This document shows, in pieces, positions 16,997 to 25,855 of a stretch of 64,000 nt of DNA. Position 1 is the stretch's first letter; each line of letters begins with the position of its first letter. Below the pieces are notes generated by a model. That model was not told where the DNA came from. It saw only the letters and a program-made list of their open reading frames with translations, and made no database searches. The stretch spans positions 1-64,000 of the forward strand of contig NZ_JBPPGJ010000021.1 in NCBI RefSeq assembly GCF_051594765.1. Reading direction: 5' to 3'. The DNA comes from Paenibacillus_AR sp051594765 (lineage in GTDB: Bacteria; Bacillota; Bacilli; Paenibacillales; NBRC-103111). The translations under genes and the position numbers were made by a program.

Positions 16997-18529
16997 TTAT
17001 GACTTCACGGCCAGATCGGTCAGCTGATGAAGGGTCTCCTTCAAGGTCGGGTAAAGCGAACGGTAGATCTTGTAATAGGCTTCATACTTGGCGCTGTTGG
17101 CCGGATTCGGCTCAACCCGATCGACAACCTGGATCCAGCTCTCGCATAGCTCCGAGGTATCGCGCTTCAGGACGCCGGAGGCAGCCATGACTGCCGCGCC
17201 ATAAGCCGGGCCGTCCGTCGAATTGACGGTGACGACGGGATAGCCGAAGATGTCGGCGATCATCTGGCGCCAGAACAGGCTGCGGGCGCCGCCGCCGTTG
17301 ACCCGCAGCTCGCTGATCTCGACGGAGGATTCCTTCATCAGCTCCAGAGAGTCGCGCAGGCCGAAGGTAATGCCCTCGAGGACGGCACGGGTCAGGTGAG
17401 CCTTGGTATGCCGCAGGTTCAGGCCGATGAAGCCGCCGCGTGCTTTCGGATCCGGATGAGGCGTGCGCTCGCCGGTCAGGTAGGGGAGGAACAACAGGCC
17501 TTCGCTGCCCAGAGGCGCGGTCTCGGCCAGTGCAGTCAAGTATTCGTAGACATCGCGGCCCTCTTGGGCGGCTTTCTGGAGCTCTTCGTACCCGAACTGG
17601 TTCTTCCACCATTGGAAGGAGCCGCCGGCGGACAGCATGACACCCATCCGGTGCCACTTGCCGGGAACGCCGTGGCAGAATGAGTGGAGGCGGCATTCCG
17701 CATCCACCTGGTAGCTGTCGTCATGGACGAAGACGACACCGGAGGTGCCCAGAGCGACGGAGGCGATGCCGCTCTTCACAACGCCGACTCCTACGGCCCC
17801 GCAAGCTTGGTCGCCGCCGCCGGCCACCACAGGGGTCCCCTCGGCCAGGCCGGTCGCTTCCGCTGCCGAGGCCAAGAGATGGCCGGCAATATCGTTGCTC
17901 TCGAAGAGAGGGGGGAGCCATTCCATCGGAAGATCCAGGGCCTCGACTACCTCCCGGGACCAACGCCGGTTGGCGACGTCCAGCAGCAGGGTGCCGCTGG
18001 CATCCGCCATGTCCATGCCGAATTGGCCGGTCAGCTGCAGGCGGACATAATCCTTCGGCAGCATCAGATGGCGGGTCCGGGCATAGAGCTCGGGCTCCTC
18101 TTGCTTCAGCCATACTGCCTTGGGCGCGGTGAAGCCGGTAAGCGCTTTATTGCCGGTCAGCTCGCCCAGCCGCTTCGCGCCGACCTGCTGCTCGATCCAT
18201 TCGCATTGGCTTCCGGTCCTCTGGTCGCACCAGAGAAGAGCGGGACGCACGACCTGCAGGGCCTCGTCCAGGAAGACGGAGCCGTGCATCTGGCCGGACA
18301 GGCCGACGCCGGCAACCTGGGAGCCGGCAATGCCGGTTTTCTTCAGCAGCTCCTTAATACAGAGCGCAGACTTCGTCCACCAATCCTCCGGGTTCTGCTC
18401 CGCCCAGCCGGGATGGGGCTGCGACAGCGGATATTCCTCGCTATGGCTGCCTACAACGGCTCCTTGCTCGTTGACCAGAATACATTTCACGGCGGAAGTG
18501 CCCAGATCGATACCTAAAAAGACCTTCAT
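16997..18529 (-). CDS. xylB: Xylulokinase
   Basis: FGGY-family sugar kinase of 510 residues that phosphorylates D-xylulose to xylulose 5-phosphate using ATP. The N-terminal phosphate loop is FLGIDLGTSAVK. HPGWAEQNPEDWW, LSGQMHGSVFLD and the DYVRLQLTG region identify XylB rather than glycerol or gluconate kinase. C-terminal motifs include GGGDQACGAVGVGVV and NGGGARSLFWRQMIADIFG. GAGGTGAGAGG precedes the ATG. No xylose isomerase (xylA) is in the window. A XylR-type dyad lies over its promoter. Confidence 0.93.
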   Translation of the reverse strand: MKVFLGIDLGTSAVKCILVNEQGAVVGSHSEEYPLSQPHPGWAEQNPEDWWTKSALCIKELLKKTGIAGSQVAGVGLSGQMHGSVFLDEALQVVRPALLWCDQRTGSQCEWIEQQVGAKRLGELTGNKALTGFTAPKAVWLKQEEPELYARTRHLMLPKDYVRLQLTGQFGMDMADASGTLLLDVANRRWSREVVEALDLPMEWLPPLFESNDIAGHLLASAAEATGLAEGTPVVAGGGDQACGAVGVGVVKSGIASVALGTSGVVFVHDDSYQVDAECRLHSFCHGVPGKWHRMGVMLSAGGSFQWWKNQFGYEELQKAAQEGRDVYEYLTALAETAPLGSEGLLFLPYLTGERTPHPDPKARGGFIGLNLRHTKAHLTRAVLEGITFGLRDSLELMKESSVEISELRVNGGGARSLFWRQMIADIFGYPVVTVNSTDGPAYGAAVMAASGVLKRDTSELCESWIQVVDRVEPNPANSAKYEAYYKIYRSLYPTLKETLHQLTDLAVKS

Positions 18530-18559
18530 GTCCTCTCACCTCATCTATAAAGTACACCC

Positions 18560-18592
18560 ATTATAACATAGTTCGTTTAATAGATAAACTAA
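18560..18592 (-). promoter_or_regulatory. xylB promoter with XylR-type operator dyad
   Basis: On the minus strand TATAAT lies at 18560-18565. Just upstream, TTCGTTTA (18572-18579) and TAAACTAA (18585-18592) are inverted arms, seven of eight matching, around a 5-bp centre. The look (TTnGTTTA...TAAACnAA) and spacing resemble known xylO operators of ROK-type XylR repressors. The dyad covers the promoter spacer and -35, a repressing position. Confidence 0.72.
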
Positions 18593-18610
18593 TAGTTGGA
18601 GGTGCATAGG

Positions 18611-19597
18611 CTAGACATGGTCCCGGATTAGCGGCAGGGTAAGGCAGTGGATACCTCCTCCAAGCTTGAAGAATTCGGTAACCTTGGCAGGAATGACCTC
18701 CACGCCGCAGCGGTCCAGAAGCTCGATGGTTCTGCAGGCCGTGTCGGAGAGTAGAACCTTGCCGGGGCCAAGCACCAACCCGTTGATGCTCAGAGGATGG
18801 TCCGACGGATCGGCATGGAGGAGCTCGATCTGGCGGTTGTGCAGCTCATCCAGGAACCAGAAGGGGAGCAGGGCTGTGTTCACCAAGGCCTTCCGGCGGT
18901 CCACCATCAGGAAGGCTTCATCGAGGTGAATGATGGTCGAAGGAAGATCCACGGCTAAGAGGCGGACGTTCTGAAAATCTAGTATGGCCCCGATTTGGCG
19001 GATTCCCTCCGCATTAACCCGCTCAGACCGGCCGATGACCGCCGTCCGGGCATCCAGCATGGTGAAGCTGCCACCTTCTGCGAATCCGCTGCCCTGGACC
19101 ATACCCAGAACAGGCATGCCGAGGGAATGAAAGGTGCGGGCGGCCAGAGCCGCTTCGCCGTATCGAATGTAGAGGGCGAACCTGGGTATGATGACGCCTC
19201 CCGGCACCACCATGCCCGAGTCGCGGACGAAGAGGCGCTCGGGCCAACCGTTGGCGTCTCCGGCTTCTACGGTCTCCACCCCGTGCTCGTGCAGCAGGAC
19301 CGTCAAGGCGTCATGCTGCTCCTGCAGCGCGTCCAGGCGAGCCATCTCCTGCCCGTGAAGCTCATGGGGCGACCGCCCGTGGATGGCCCCGGTCAGCACG
19401 GGGCCCGACTCGATTTGCTCGGCATGTCGATGAAGCTTCAGCACCTCGTCGCCCGGACGGTGGACAAGCACCTTGCGGAGGGTGCCGGTGCCGTTGATGA
19501 CCCCCCAAGGCGCCCCCCATATATCGCGGAGCAGATGGGGATCGTGGAAGGGCTCCGTTACCCGGGTACGGGTCAGATAGCGGTGACTGGGTTCCAT
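18611..19597 (-). CDS. Amidinohydrolase / arginine deiminase-fold protein
   Basis: A 328-residue cytoplasmic enzyme of the guanidino-modifying (pentein) superfamily, closest in pattern to dimethylarginine dimethylaminohydrolase and amidinotransferase-like proteins. Visible catalytic elements are an ERLFVRDSGMVVPGG loop, FAEGGSFTML, the His in STIIHLDEAFLMVD and a C-terminal Cys in LGGGIHCLTLPLIRD. The ATG at 19597 follows GAAAGGA; a frame to 19735 adds an unlikely 46 residues. It is a single gene between xylB and the ROK regulator with no arginine-catabolic partner. The exact substrate is uncertain. Confidence 0.8.
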   Translation of the reverse strand: MEPSHRYLTRTRVTEPFHDPHLLRDIWGAPWGVINGTGTLRKVLVHRPGDEVLKLHRHAEQIESGPVLTGAIHGRSPHELHGQEMARLDALQEQHDALTVLLHEHGVETVEAGDANGWPERLFVRDSGMVVPGGVIIPRFALYIRYGEAALAARTFHSLGMPVLGMVQGSGFAEGGSFTMLDARTAVIGRSERVNAEGIRQIGAILDFQNVRLLAVDLPSTIIHLDEAFLMVDRRKALVNTALLPFWFLDELHNRQIELLHADPSDHPLSINGLVLGPGKVLLSDTACRTIELLDRCGVEVIPAKVTEFFKLGGGIHCLTLPLIRDHV

Positions 19598-19754
19598 AGC
19601 AGCCCATCCTTTCTTCGGTCGGAAATCAAGTCCTTTGTTCCTAGATTCCCGCATTTTTGCCGCACTATCCCGAAGAGACCGGGCATTTTTATGCGAAGGT
19701 AATGTGGGTGGCCTATCGCCGGATGCAATGCGCACCCTTCGACAAAACTAGGTC

Positions 19755-19783
19755 TTGAAAGCCGAAAAGAGACCTGCTACAAT
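19755..19783 (+). promoter_or_regulatory. Sigma-A promoter of the ROK-gal cluster
   Basis: TTGAAA (19755-19760), a 17-bp spacer and TACAAT (19778-19783) lie just before the dyad operator and the ROK regulator start. Confidence 0.75.
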
Positions 19784-19795
19784 GGGTACATCAAA

Positions 19796-19822
19796 TACTT
19801 TATTTAGTAAATAAAGAAAGTA
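19796..19822 (+). promoter_or_regulatory. ROK-repressor operator dyad before its own gene
   Basis: TACTTTATTTA (19796-19806) and TAAAGAAAGTA (19812-19822) are inverted arms with one mismatch in eleven and a 5-bp centre, GTAAA. The geometry (TTTA-N5-TAAA core) equals that of the xylB dyad. The site is about 13 bp past the -10 box, so binding would block transcription and give autoregulation. Confidence 0.78.
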
Positions 19823-19830
19823 TGTGGCGT

Positions 19831-21057
19831 ATGGAATTTTTCAGCACAGCGAACAAAAGCCTTATCAAGGACATCAACACCGCCACCATTCTGCAGATCG
19901 TCCGGACCAAGGGACCGATCTCCCGGGCCGAGATTTCCAAGCTGACCGGCTTGAACCCGGCCACCGTCTCCAGCAACGTCGGCAGCCTGATCGAGAACGG
20001 ACTGGTGCGGGAGACGGGCATCGGCGCCTCCAGCGGCGGCCGCAAGCCCATGATGATCGAGCTGAACCCGGATGCCTATTATGTGATCGGGGTCGATATG
20101 GGAACCACCGATGTTTCGACCGGAATCACGGATCTGGAGGGGCGGATCCAGCACAAGGTGACGCTTCCCTTCGGCGATAGGACAGAGCCGGAAGAGATTC
20201 TGGGGGTGATCCGCCAATCGATCCGCGACGTGATGGCGGCCTCCGGGCTGGAGACGGACCGCTTTATCGGCATCGGCATGGGAATCCACGGCCTGGTCGA
20301 TCCGGACCGGGGCATCTCCCTCTACGCGCCTGCTTTCCAGTGGGAGGATGTGCCGATCGCAGAGCCCTTCAGCCGGGAATTCGGCCTCCCCGTCACCATC
20401 GATAACGATGCCCGGGCCATGGCTCTGGGGGAGAAGTGGTTCGGCAAGGCGGCGGAGGTGGGCAATTTCGTATTCCTGAACATCGGTACGGGAATCGGCT
20501 CGGGCATCTACGTGAACGGAGAGCTGATCCGCGGCGCCCACTTCGGAGCCGGAGAGATCGGCCACATCCGGGTGCAGGATACGGGCGAGCGCTGCTTCTG
20601 CGGCATTGTCGGCTGCCTGTCCACCTTGGCCTCCGGCCCCGCCATCGAACGGCAGGCCCGGCATGACGCGTCTGCAGGGCTGGCGCCTCATCTGCTGCAG
20701 CTTGCCGGGGGAGAGCCCGGCCGGATCACCGGCGAGCTGATACATCAAGCGGCGCTGCAGGCAGACGCCTATGCCATCCGCCTCCTGGACGAAGCGGGAC
20801 GGCACATCGGCAGCGCGCTGTCGGTGATCGTGAACCTTCTGAATCCCGAGATGGTCCTGATCGGCGGCGGCGTTTCCAATGGCGGAGACTTCCTCTTCGA
20901 CGGGCTGAAGGAGGAGGCGGCCCTTCGGTCCATGGCCAACAACATCAAGAAGACCTACATCGGTCCCGCCGGTCTGGGCGACGATTGCGGCATGATCGGG
21001 GCCGCGGCGCTCATTCTGCGAAGTGTATTCCGTAATCCCAATCAATATAATTCCTAA
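19831..21057 (+). CDS. ROK-family transcriptional repressor, XylR-like
   Basis: DNA-binding regulator of about 408 residues. An N-terminal winged helix (about 10-70) contains GPISRAEISKLTGLNPATVS. It is followed by a ROK sugar-kinase-like domain with DMGTTDVSTGITDLEG, GIGMGIHGLVDP, FLNIGTGIGSGIYVNG and the zinc/structural motif GHIRV...CFCGIVGCLST. The ATG at 19831 has GAAAG ten bases upstream; the ATG at 19822 lies inside the operator dyad. It heads the galKET cluster, and an operator of the same type lies at xylB. It may therefore sense xylose, galactose or a related sugar; the inducer cannot be read from sequence. Confidence 0.88.
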   Translation: MEFFSTANKSLIKDINTATILQIVRTKGPISRAEISKLTGLNPATVSSNVGSLIENGLVRETGIGASSGGRKPMMIELNPDAYYVIGVDMGTTDVSTGITDLEGRIQHKVTLPFGDRTEPEEILGVIRQSIRDVMAASGLETDRFIGIGMGIHGLVDPDRGISLYAPAFQWEDVPIAEPFSREFGLPVTIDNDARAMALGEKWFGKAAEVGNFVFLNIGTGIGSGIYVNGELIRGAHFGAGEIGHIRVQDTGERCFCGIVGCLSTLASGPAIERQARHDASAGLAPHLLQLAGGEPGRITGELIHQAALQADAYAIRLLDEAGRHIGSALSVIVNLLNPEMVLIGGGVSNGGDFLFDGLKEEAALRSMANNIKKTYIGPAGLGDDCGMIGAAALILRSVFRNPNQYNS

Positions 21058-21081
21058 TCTACTTAAAGGATGGTGCCACAC

Positions 21082-22260
21082 ATGGCAAACGAAAAGCTTG
21101 AGCAGTTGAAACGTCAATTCACCGAACGCTTCGGCGGAAGCGCCGACGGTATCCGGGTCTTCCTGGCTCCCGGGCGTGTGAACCTGATCGGAGAGCATAC
21201 AGATTATAACGGCGGATATGTGTTCCCGGCGGCCTTGACCTTCGGCACCTTCATGCTGATCCGCAAGCGGAACGACAACGTCATCCGGCTGGCATCCACC
21301 AACTTCGACCTTCAGGGCGAATTCACCATGGAAACCGCCGTCTATGACGAAGCTCATGACTGGATCAACTACCCGAAGTCCATTCTGGTTCACCTGGCCA
21401 AGCGGGGCTTTACCTTCGGCGGGTATGACGCACTGTTCCACGGGGAGATCCCGAACGGTGCGGGCCTCTCGTCCTCGGCATCCATCCATCTGGCCACTGC
21501 GTACGGCTTTATGTCTATGGAAGGCCATCCGATTGACCGAGTGCAGCTGGCTCTGGCCGCTCAAGAGGCGGAGAACCAGTTCATGGGCGTCAAGTGCGGC
21601 ATCATGGACCAGTTCGTCATTGCGAACGGCAAGAAGGACCATGCCGTGCTTCTGATGTGCAGCACGCTGGAATACCAGCTGGTGCCTTTTAAGGCGCAGG
21701 GCTACAAGATTGTTGTGGGCAACACCAATAAGCGCCGGGGATTGGTGGATTCGGAATACAACACCCGCCGCGCCCAATGCGAGCAGGCAGTCGTCTATCT
21801 GCGTGCCGCGTTCCCGAACCTGCAGCTCCTGGGAGAGCTGACCAAGGAACAGTTCGATGCCAACGCCCATCTAATCCAGGATCCCACCGTTCTGAAGCGC
21901 GCCCGCCACGTGGTGGAGGAGATCGACCGGGTGCTCCAGTCGGTGGATGCCCTGAAGGCCAACGATCTGGTCCGCTTCGGCCAGATGATGAACGGGTCCG
22001 GCGACTCCCTGCGCGAGCTGTATGAGGTAACCTGCAAGGAGCTGGACGTAATGGTTGAGGAAGCCCGCAAGATCGAGGGCGTACTGGGCGCCCGTATGAC
22101 CGGCGCAGGTTTCGGCGGCTGTACGGTATCGCTGGTCCGCGACGATATGGTGGATGCTTTCATCGAGCAGGTGGGCCGGAACTATGCCGAGCGCACCGAT
22201 TACAAAGCGGATTTCTACGTGGCGGATATCGGCGACGGCGTGAAGGAAGTTACGGAATAA
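21082..22260 (+). CDS. galK: Galactokinase
   Basis: GHMP kinase of 392 residues that phosphorylates galactose to galactose 1-phosphate, the first step of the Leloir pathway. Signatures are APGRVNLIGEHTDYNGGYVF, the phosphate-binding loop GAGLSSSASIHLATAYG and C-terminal TGAGFGGCTVSLV. GVKCGIMDQFVIANG carries the catalytic Asp region. The ATG at 21082 follows AAAGGATGGTG. The ATG at 21070 sits within that site. It starts 24 bases after the regulator and continues into galE and galT. Confidence 0.96.
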   Translation: MANEKLEQLKRQFTERFGGSADGIRVFLAPGRVNLIGEHTDYNGGYVFPAALTFGTFMLIRKRNDNVIRLASTNFDLQGEFTMETAVYDEAHDWINYPKSILVHLAKRGFTFGGYDALFHGEIPNGAGLSSSASIHLATAYGFMSMEGHPIDRVQLALAAQEAENQFMGVKCGIMDQFVIANGKKDHAVLLMCSTLEYQLVPFKAQGYKIVVGNTNKRRGLVDSEYNTRRAQCEQAVVYLRAAFPNLQLLGELTKEQFDANAHLIQDPTVLKRARHVVEEIDRVLQSVDALKANDLVRFGQMMNGSGDSLRELYEVTCKELDVMVEEARKIEGVLGARMTGAGFGGCTVSLVRDDMVDAFIEQVGRNYAERTDYKADFYVADIGDGVKEVTE

Positions 22261-22340
22261 GGCAAGCGTTGAAATTATTCTTTCTATATAATAGATTCAT
22301 ATCCTAGATTAGATTCCAGAATTTATAAGGAGTGGTAGAG

Positions 22341-23327
22341 ATGGCAGTATTGGTAACCGGCGGGGCAGGCTATATCGGATCCCATACCGTAGCGGAGCTC
22401 ATCGCGAACAACGAAGAGGTCGTCATCGTCGACAACCTGTATCAAGGACATAAGGACGCGGTGGTTGGGGGGAAGCTGTACGTAGGCGATATCCGGGATA
22501 AGGAGTTTCTGGATACGGTCTTCAAGGAGAATGCGATTGACGCGGTGATTCACTTCGCAGCCAACTCACTGGTGGGTGAGAGCATGAAGGATCCGGCCAA
22601 ATATTACCACAACAACGTATACGGAACCCTGTGCCTCCTGGAGAAGATGAATGAATACGGCGTGAACAAGATCGTCTTCTCGTCAACAGCCGCCACCTAC
22701 GGCGAGCCGGAGAACATCCCGATTCTCGAGGACGACCGGACCTTCCCGACCAATACCTACGGCGAGACCAAGCTGGCCATGGAAAAAATGATGAAGTGGT
22801 TCGACACGGCCCACAACGTAAAGTACGTATCCCTGCGCTACTTCAACGCCTGCGGGGCACATGAGAGCGGCAAGATCGGAGAGGACCACAATCCGGAGAC
22901 CCACCTGATCCCGCTGATTCTGCAGGTTCCGCTGGGCAAGCGTCCGCACATCTCCGTCTTCGGCGAGGATTATCCGACGGCGGACGGCACCTGCATCCGG
23001 GATTACCTGCACGTCTCCGACCTGGCCGATGCGCATCTGCTGGCCGTGAAGCATCTGCGGGCAGGCGGGGCAAGCAGCATCTATAACCTGGGCAACGGCA
23101 AAGGCTTCTCCGTCAAGGAAGTCATCGACATGGCCCGCAAGGTCACCGGCCATCCGATCCCGGTATCTATCGAAGGCCGCCGCGCCGGCGATCCGGCTGC
23201 TCTGGTAGCGTCCTCCGAGAAGGCGAAGCGCGAGCTGGGCTGGCAGCCGAAGCGCGACAGTCTGGAGCATATCATCGAGACCGCGTGGAACTGGCACAAA
23301 TCCCATCCGAACGGCTACGAGGACTAA
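22341..23327 (+). CDS. galE: UDP-glucose 4-epimerase
   Basis: Extended short-chain dehydrogenase of 328 residues that interconverts UDP-galactose and UDP-glucose with bound NAD. Landmarks are the N-terminal GGAGYIGSHT loop, the FSSTAATYG motif and the catalytic YGETK (Tyr-x3-Lys). AAGGAG lies eight bases before the ATG at 22341. A 70-bp AT-rich gap after galK contains a TATAAT-like box (near 22285-22292) with no properly spaced -35, so an internal promoter is possible but unproved. It also supplies UDP-galactose for polysaccharide synthesis. Confidence 0.96.
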   Translation: MAVLVTGGAGYIGSHTVAELIANNEEVVIVDNLYQGHKDAVVGGKLYVGDIRDKEFLDTVFKENAIDAVIHFAANSLVGESMKDPAKYYHNNVYGTLCLLEKMNEYGVNKIVFSSTAATYGEPENIPILEDDRTFPTNTYGETKLAMEKMMKWFDTAHNVKYVSLRYFNACGAHESGKIGEDHNPETHLIPLILQVPLGKRPHISVFGEDYPTADGTCIRDYLHVSDLADAHLLAVKHLRAGGASSIYNLGNGKGFSVKEVIDMARKVTGHPIPVSIEGRRAGDPAALVASSEKAKRELGWQPKRDSLEHIIETAWNWHKSHPNGYED

Positions 23328-23343
23328 GAGGGAGACGACAACC

Positions 23344-24903
23344 ATGAGCGAATGCACCATCGCGCAAGATATAGCACTTCTGGTCCGCTTCGGCCGGGAA
23401 AACGGCATGCTGGGCGAAGGCGACGAATGGGCCGCCACCAACGCCCTTCTGGCTCTTCTGGGAGTGGCGGAGCCCTATGAGGGCCCGCTCCCCGAAGAGC
23501 GGGCGGACAGTCCCGTCCCGATTCTGGAACGGATTCTGGACTACACGGCGGAGAAGGGGCTTCTTCCCGCCGATACGATGGGATACCGGGACCTGATGGA
23601 TGCCCGGATCATGGGACACTTGATGCCCCGGCAGTCTGAGGTGGCTCGGGAATTCTGGGCCACCGCCCGCGGCCAGTCCATCCAAGAGGCGACGGACCGG
23701 TTTTACGGCCTGTCCATCAATTCCAACTATATCCGGATGGACCGGATCAAGAAGAATGGCTACTGGCTGGCGCCGACGGAATACGGCGATCTGGAAATCA
23801 CCATCAACCTGTCAAAGCCGGAGAAGGATCCGAAGGACATCGCCGCCGAGCGGAATTTGCCTCAGAGCAAGTATCCCAAGTGCCTGCTGTGCGTGGAGAA
23901 CGTCGGTTATGCGGGGCGCTTGAACCACCCGGCACGCCAGAACCACCGGATCATCCCTTTGACCTTGGCCGGCAAAGCCTGGTTTTTCCAATATTCGCCC
24001 TACGTTTACTACAACGAACACTGCATCATTCTGAGCGCCGAGCACACGCCTATGAAGGTGTCCCGCAAGACGTTCGTCCATCTGTTGGACTTCATCGGGC
24101 AGTTCGGGCACTACTTCATCGGCTCCAATGCGGATCTGCCCATCGTCGGCGGCTCCATCCTGAACCATGATCATTTCCAAGGCGGCCGTCACATCTTCCC
24201 GATGGAAAAGGCTCCGGTCGAGCAAGCGTATGAGGCTCCGGGTCTGCCGCAGGTGAAGATCGGCCGCGTGAAGTGGCCCATGTCCGTCGTCCGGATCTCG
24301 GGCCCCGAGCAGGAGACGCTCATCGAACTGGCCGACCGGATTCTGCAGGAATGGCGGGGCTACTCCGATGCGGCTGCAGCGATCCATGCGGAGACCGTGC
24401 CGGATGGCGTTCCGACCCCCCACAATACGATTACTCCGATTGCGCGGAAGAACGCACAGGGTGAGTATGAGCTGGACCTGGTGCTTCGGAATAACCGGAC
24501 CTCGGAGGAGCATCCCATGGGCATCTTCCATCCCCATGCCGACCTTCACCATATCAAGAAAGAGAACATCGGCCTGATCGAGGTGATGGGCCTCGCCGTG
24601 CTGCCGGGACGCTTGAAGCAGGAATTGGAGGAAATTGCAGCCATCCTGACAGGAGAAAACGGTGCGGACGGCGAATGGAATAAAGAAGAGCATCCGCTTG
24701 CCAAGCATGCAGCGTGGATATCGGAACTGCAGGCCCGTTACGGAACGGCCCTGTCCAAGGAGCAAGCCGCGCGCGTCATGGAGGAAGAGGTCGGACACAA
24801 GTTCGCCCGCGTGCTGTCCGATGCCGGCGTCTACAAGCGTACAGGTGACGGAATGGCGGCTTATGACCGGTTTATGGCGCATCTGGGCTTCCGGCGGGTG
24901 TAA
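23344..24903 (+). CDS. galT: UDP-glucose-hexose-1-phosphate uridylyltransferase (Firmicutes type)
   Basis: Cytoplasmic 519-residue transferase exchanging UMP between UDP-glucose and galactose 1-phosphate. It is the long, Bacillus-type GalT rather than the short histidine-triad form. Landmarks are KYPKCLLCVENVGYAGRLNH, LNHDHFQGGRHIFPME and IFHPHADLHHIKKENIGLIE. GGGAG precedes the ATG, 16 bases after galE. With galK and galE it completes the Leloir route. Confidence 0.95.
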   Translation: MSECTIAQDIALLVRFGRENGMLGEGDEWAATNALLALLGVAEPYEGPLPEERADSPVPILERILDYTAEKGLLPADTMGYRDLMDARIMGHLMPRQSEVAREFWATARGQSIQEATDRFYGLSINSNYIRMDRIKKNGYWLAPTEYGDLEITINLSKPEKDPKDIAAERNLPQSKYPKCLLCVENVGYAGRLNHPARQNHRIIPLTLAGKAWFFQYSPYVYYNEHCIILSAEHTPMKVSRKTFVHLLDFIGQFGHYFIGSNADLPIVGGSILNHDHFQGGRHIFPMEKAPVEQAYEAPGLPQVKIGRVKWPMSVVRISGPEQETLIELADRILQEWRGYSDAAAAIHAETVPDGVPTPHNTITPIARKNAQGEYELDLVLRNNRTSEEHPMGIFHPHADLHHIKKENIGLIEVMGLAVLPGRLKQELEEIAAILTGENGADGEWNKEEHPLAKHAAWISELQARYGTALSKEQAARVMEEEVGHKFARVLSDAGVYKRTGDGMAAYDRFMAHLGFRRV

Positions 24904-24928
24904 CGCAGCGCAAAAAGGGGATTGAGGC

Positions 24929-25846
24929 ATGGCCATAACAGTCCGAACCATCTCATACGGAGCTTGGGGCAAGTGTGTGGAGATCAGCAACGGGATCGTG
25001 GATGCGGTGGCAACCATTGAACTCGGCCCGCGGATTATCCGTTACGGCTTCACCGGCGGACCGAACTTATTCAAGGAAGACACGGAGCGCTCCATTCAGG
25101 TGCCTGTGGACCGCTACTCGGAGAGCGGAGACACCTGGTATATTTACGGAGGACACCGCCTCTGGACCAGTCCGGAGGGGAATCCCCGGAGCTATTACCC
25201 GGACAATGTGCCGGTGACATGGACCGCTACGGAGAAGGGGGTCATTCTGACTCCCCCGCCGGAGAAATGGAACCAGCTCCAGAAGCAGATGGAGCTGACC
25301 ATGGATGAGAGCGGAGAGGTGACCGTCATTCACCGGATTACCAATCTGGGCGCATGGTCTGCTGAATTGTCCGTATGGGCGCTGTCCGTGATGGCGCAGG
25401 GCGGCCAGGCCTTCGTTCCGCAGGTGAAGCGGGAGACCGGGCTGCTGGGCAACCGGATTCTGGCCTTGTGGCCTTACAGCCGGATGGATGATCCAAGAGT
25501 GACCTGGGGGAATGACTTCATTCGGATCCGTCAGGATTCGGGCCCGTCGGCCTTCAAGATCGGAACCAACAACGAGAACGGCTGGGCGGCCTATCTGAAC
25601 GGCGACTGCTTGTTCGTGAAGTACTTCGAGCATCACATGGGAGGCCGGTATCCCGATTACGGTGTGTCGTTCGAGGCATACGTCAACGATCACTTCCTGG
25701 AGCTGGAGAGCTTGAGCGAGCTGACCGTTCTGGAGCCTGGCGCCACCGTGACTCACCGGGAGACTTGGCACGTGTTCCGCAACGTGGTTCTCCCGGAGGA
25801 GGAGAAGGCGTTGGGCGTTGAGCTTCAGCACTTCCTGAGAGGATAA
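24929..25846 (+). CDS. DUF4380 protein, probable galactose-mutarotase-like fold
   Basis: A 305-residue protein beginning with ISNGIVDAVATIELGPRII, a pattern of the DUF4380 family whose members are predicted to adopt the supersandwich fold of aldose 1-epimerases. Other clear segments are GGHRLWTSPEGNPRSYYPDN and the acid/His-rich FVKYFEHHMGGRYPDYG. No canonical GalM is present in the cluster, so this protein may supply the missing mutarotase or bind a sugar (inference). It lies 25 bases after galT and 9 before the sugar kinase, all on one strand. Confidence 0.7.
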   Translation: MAITVRTISYGAWGKCVEISNGIVDAVATIELGPRIIRYGFTGGPNLFKEDTERSIQVPVDRYSESGDTWYIYGGHRLWTSPEGNPRSYYPDNVPVTWTATEKGVILTPPPEKWNQLQKQMELTMDESGEVTVIHRITNLGAWSAELSVWALSVMAQGGQAFVPQVKRETGLLGNRILALWPYSRMDDPRVTWGNDFIRIRQDSGPSAFKIGTNNENGWAAYLNGDCLFVKYFEHHMGGRYPDYGVSFEAYVNDHFLELESLSELTVLEPGATVTHRETWHVFRNVVLPEEEKALGVELQHFLRG

Positions 25847-25855
25847 TCCGTCCCC

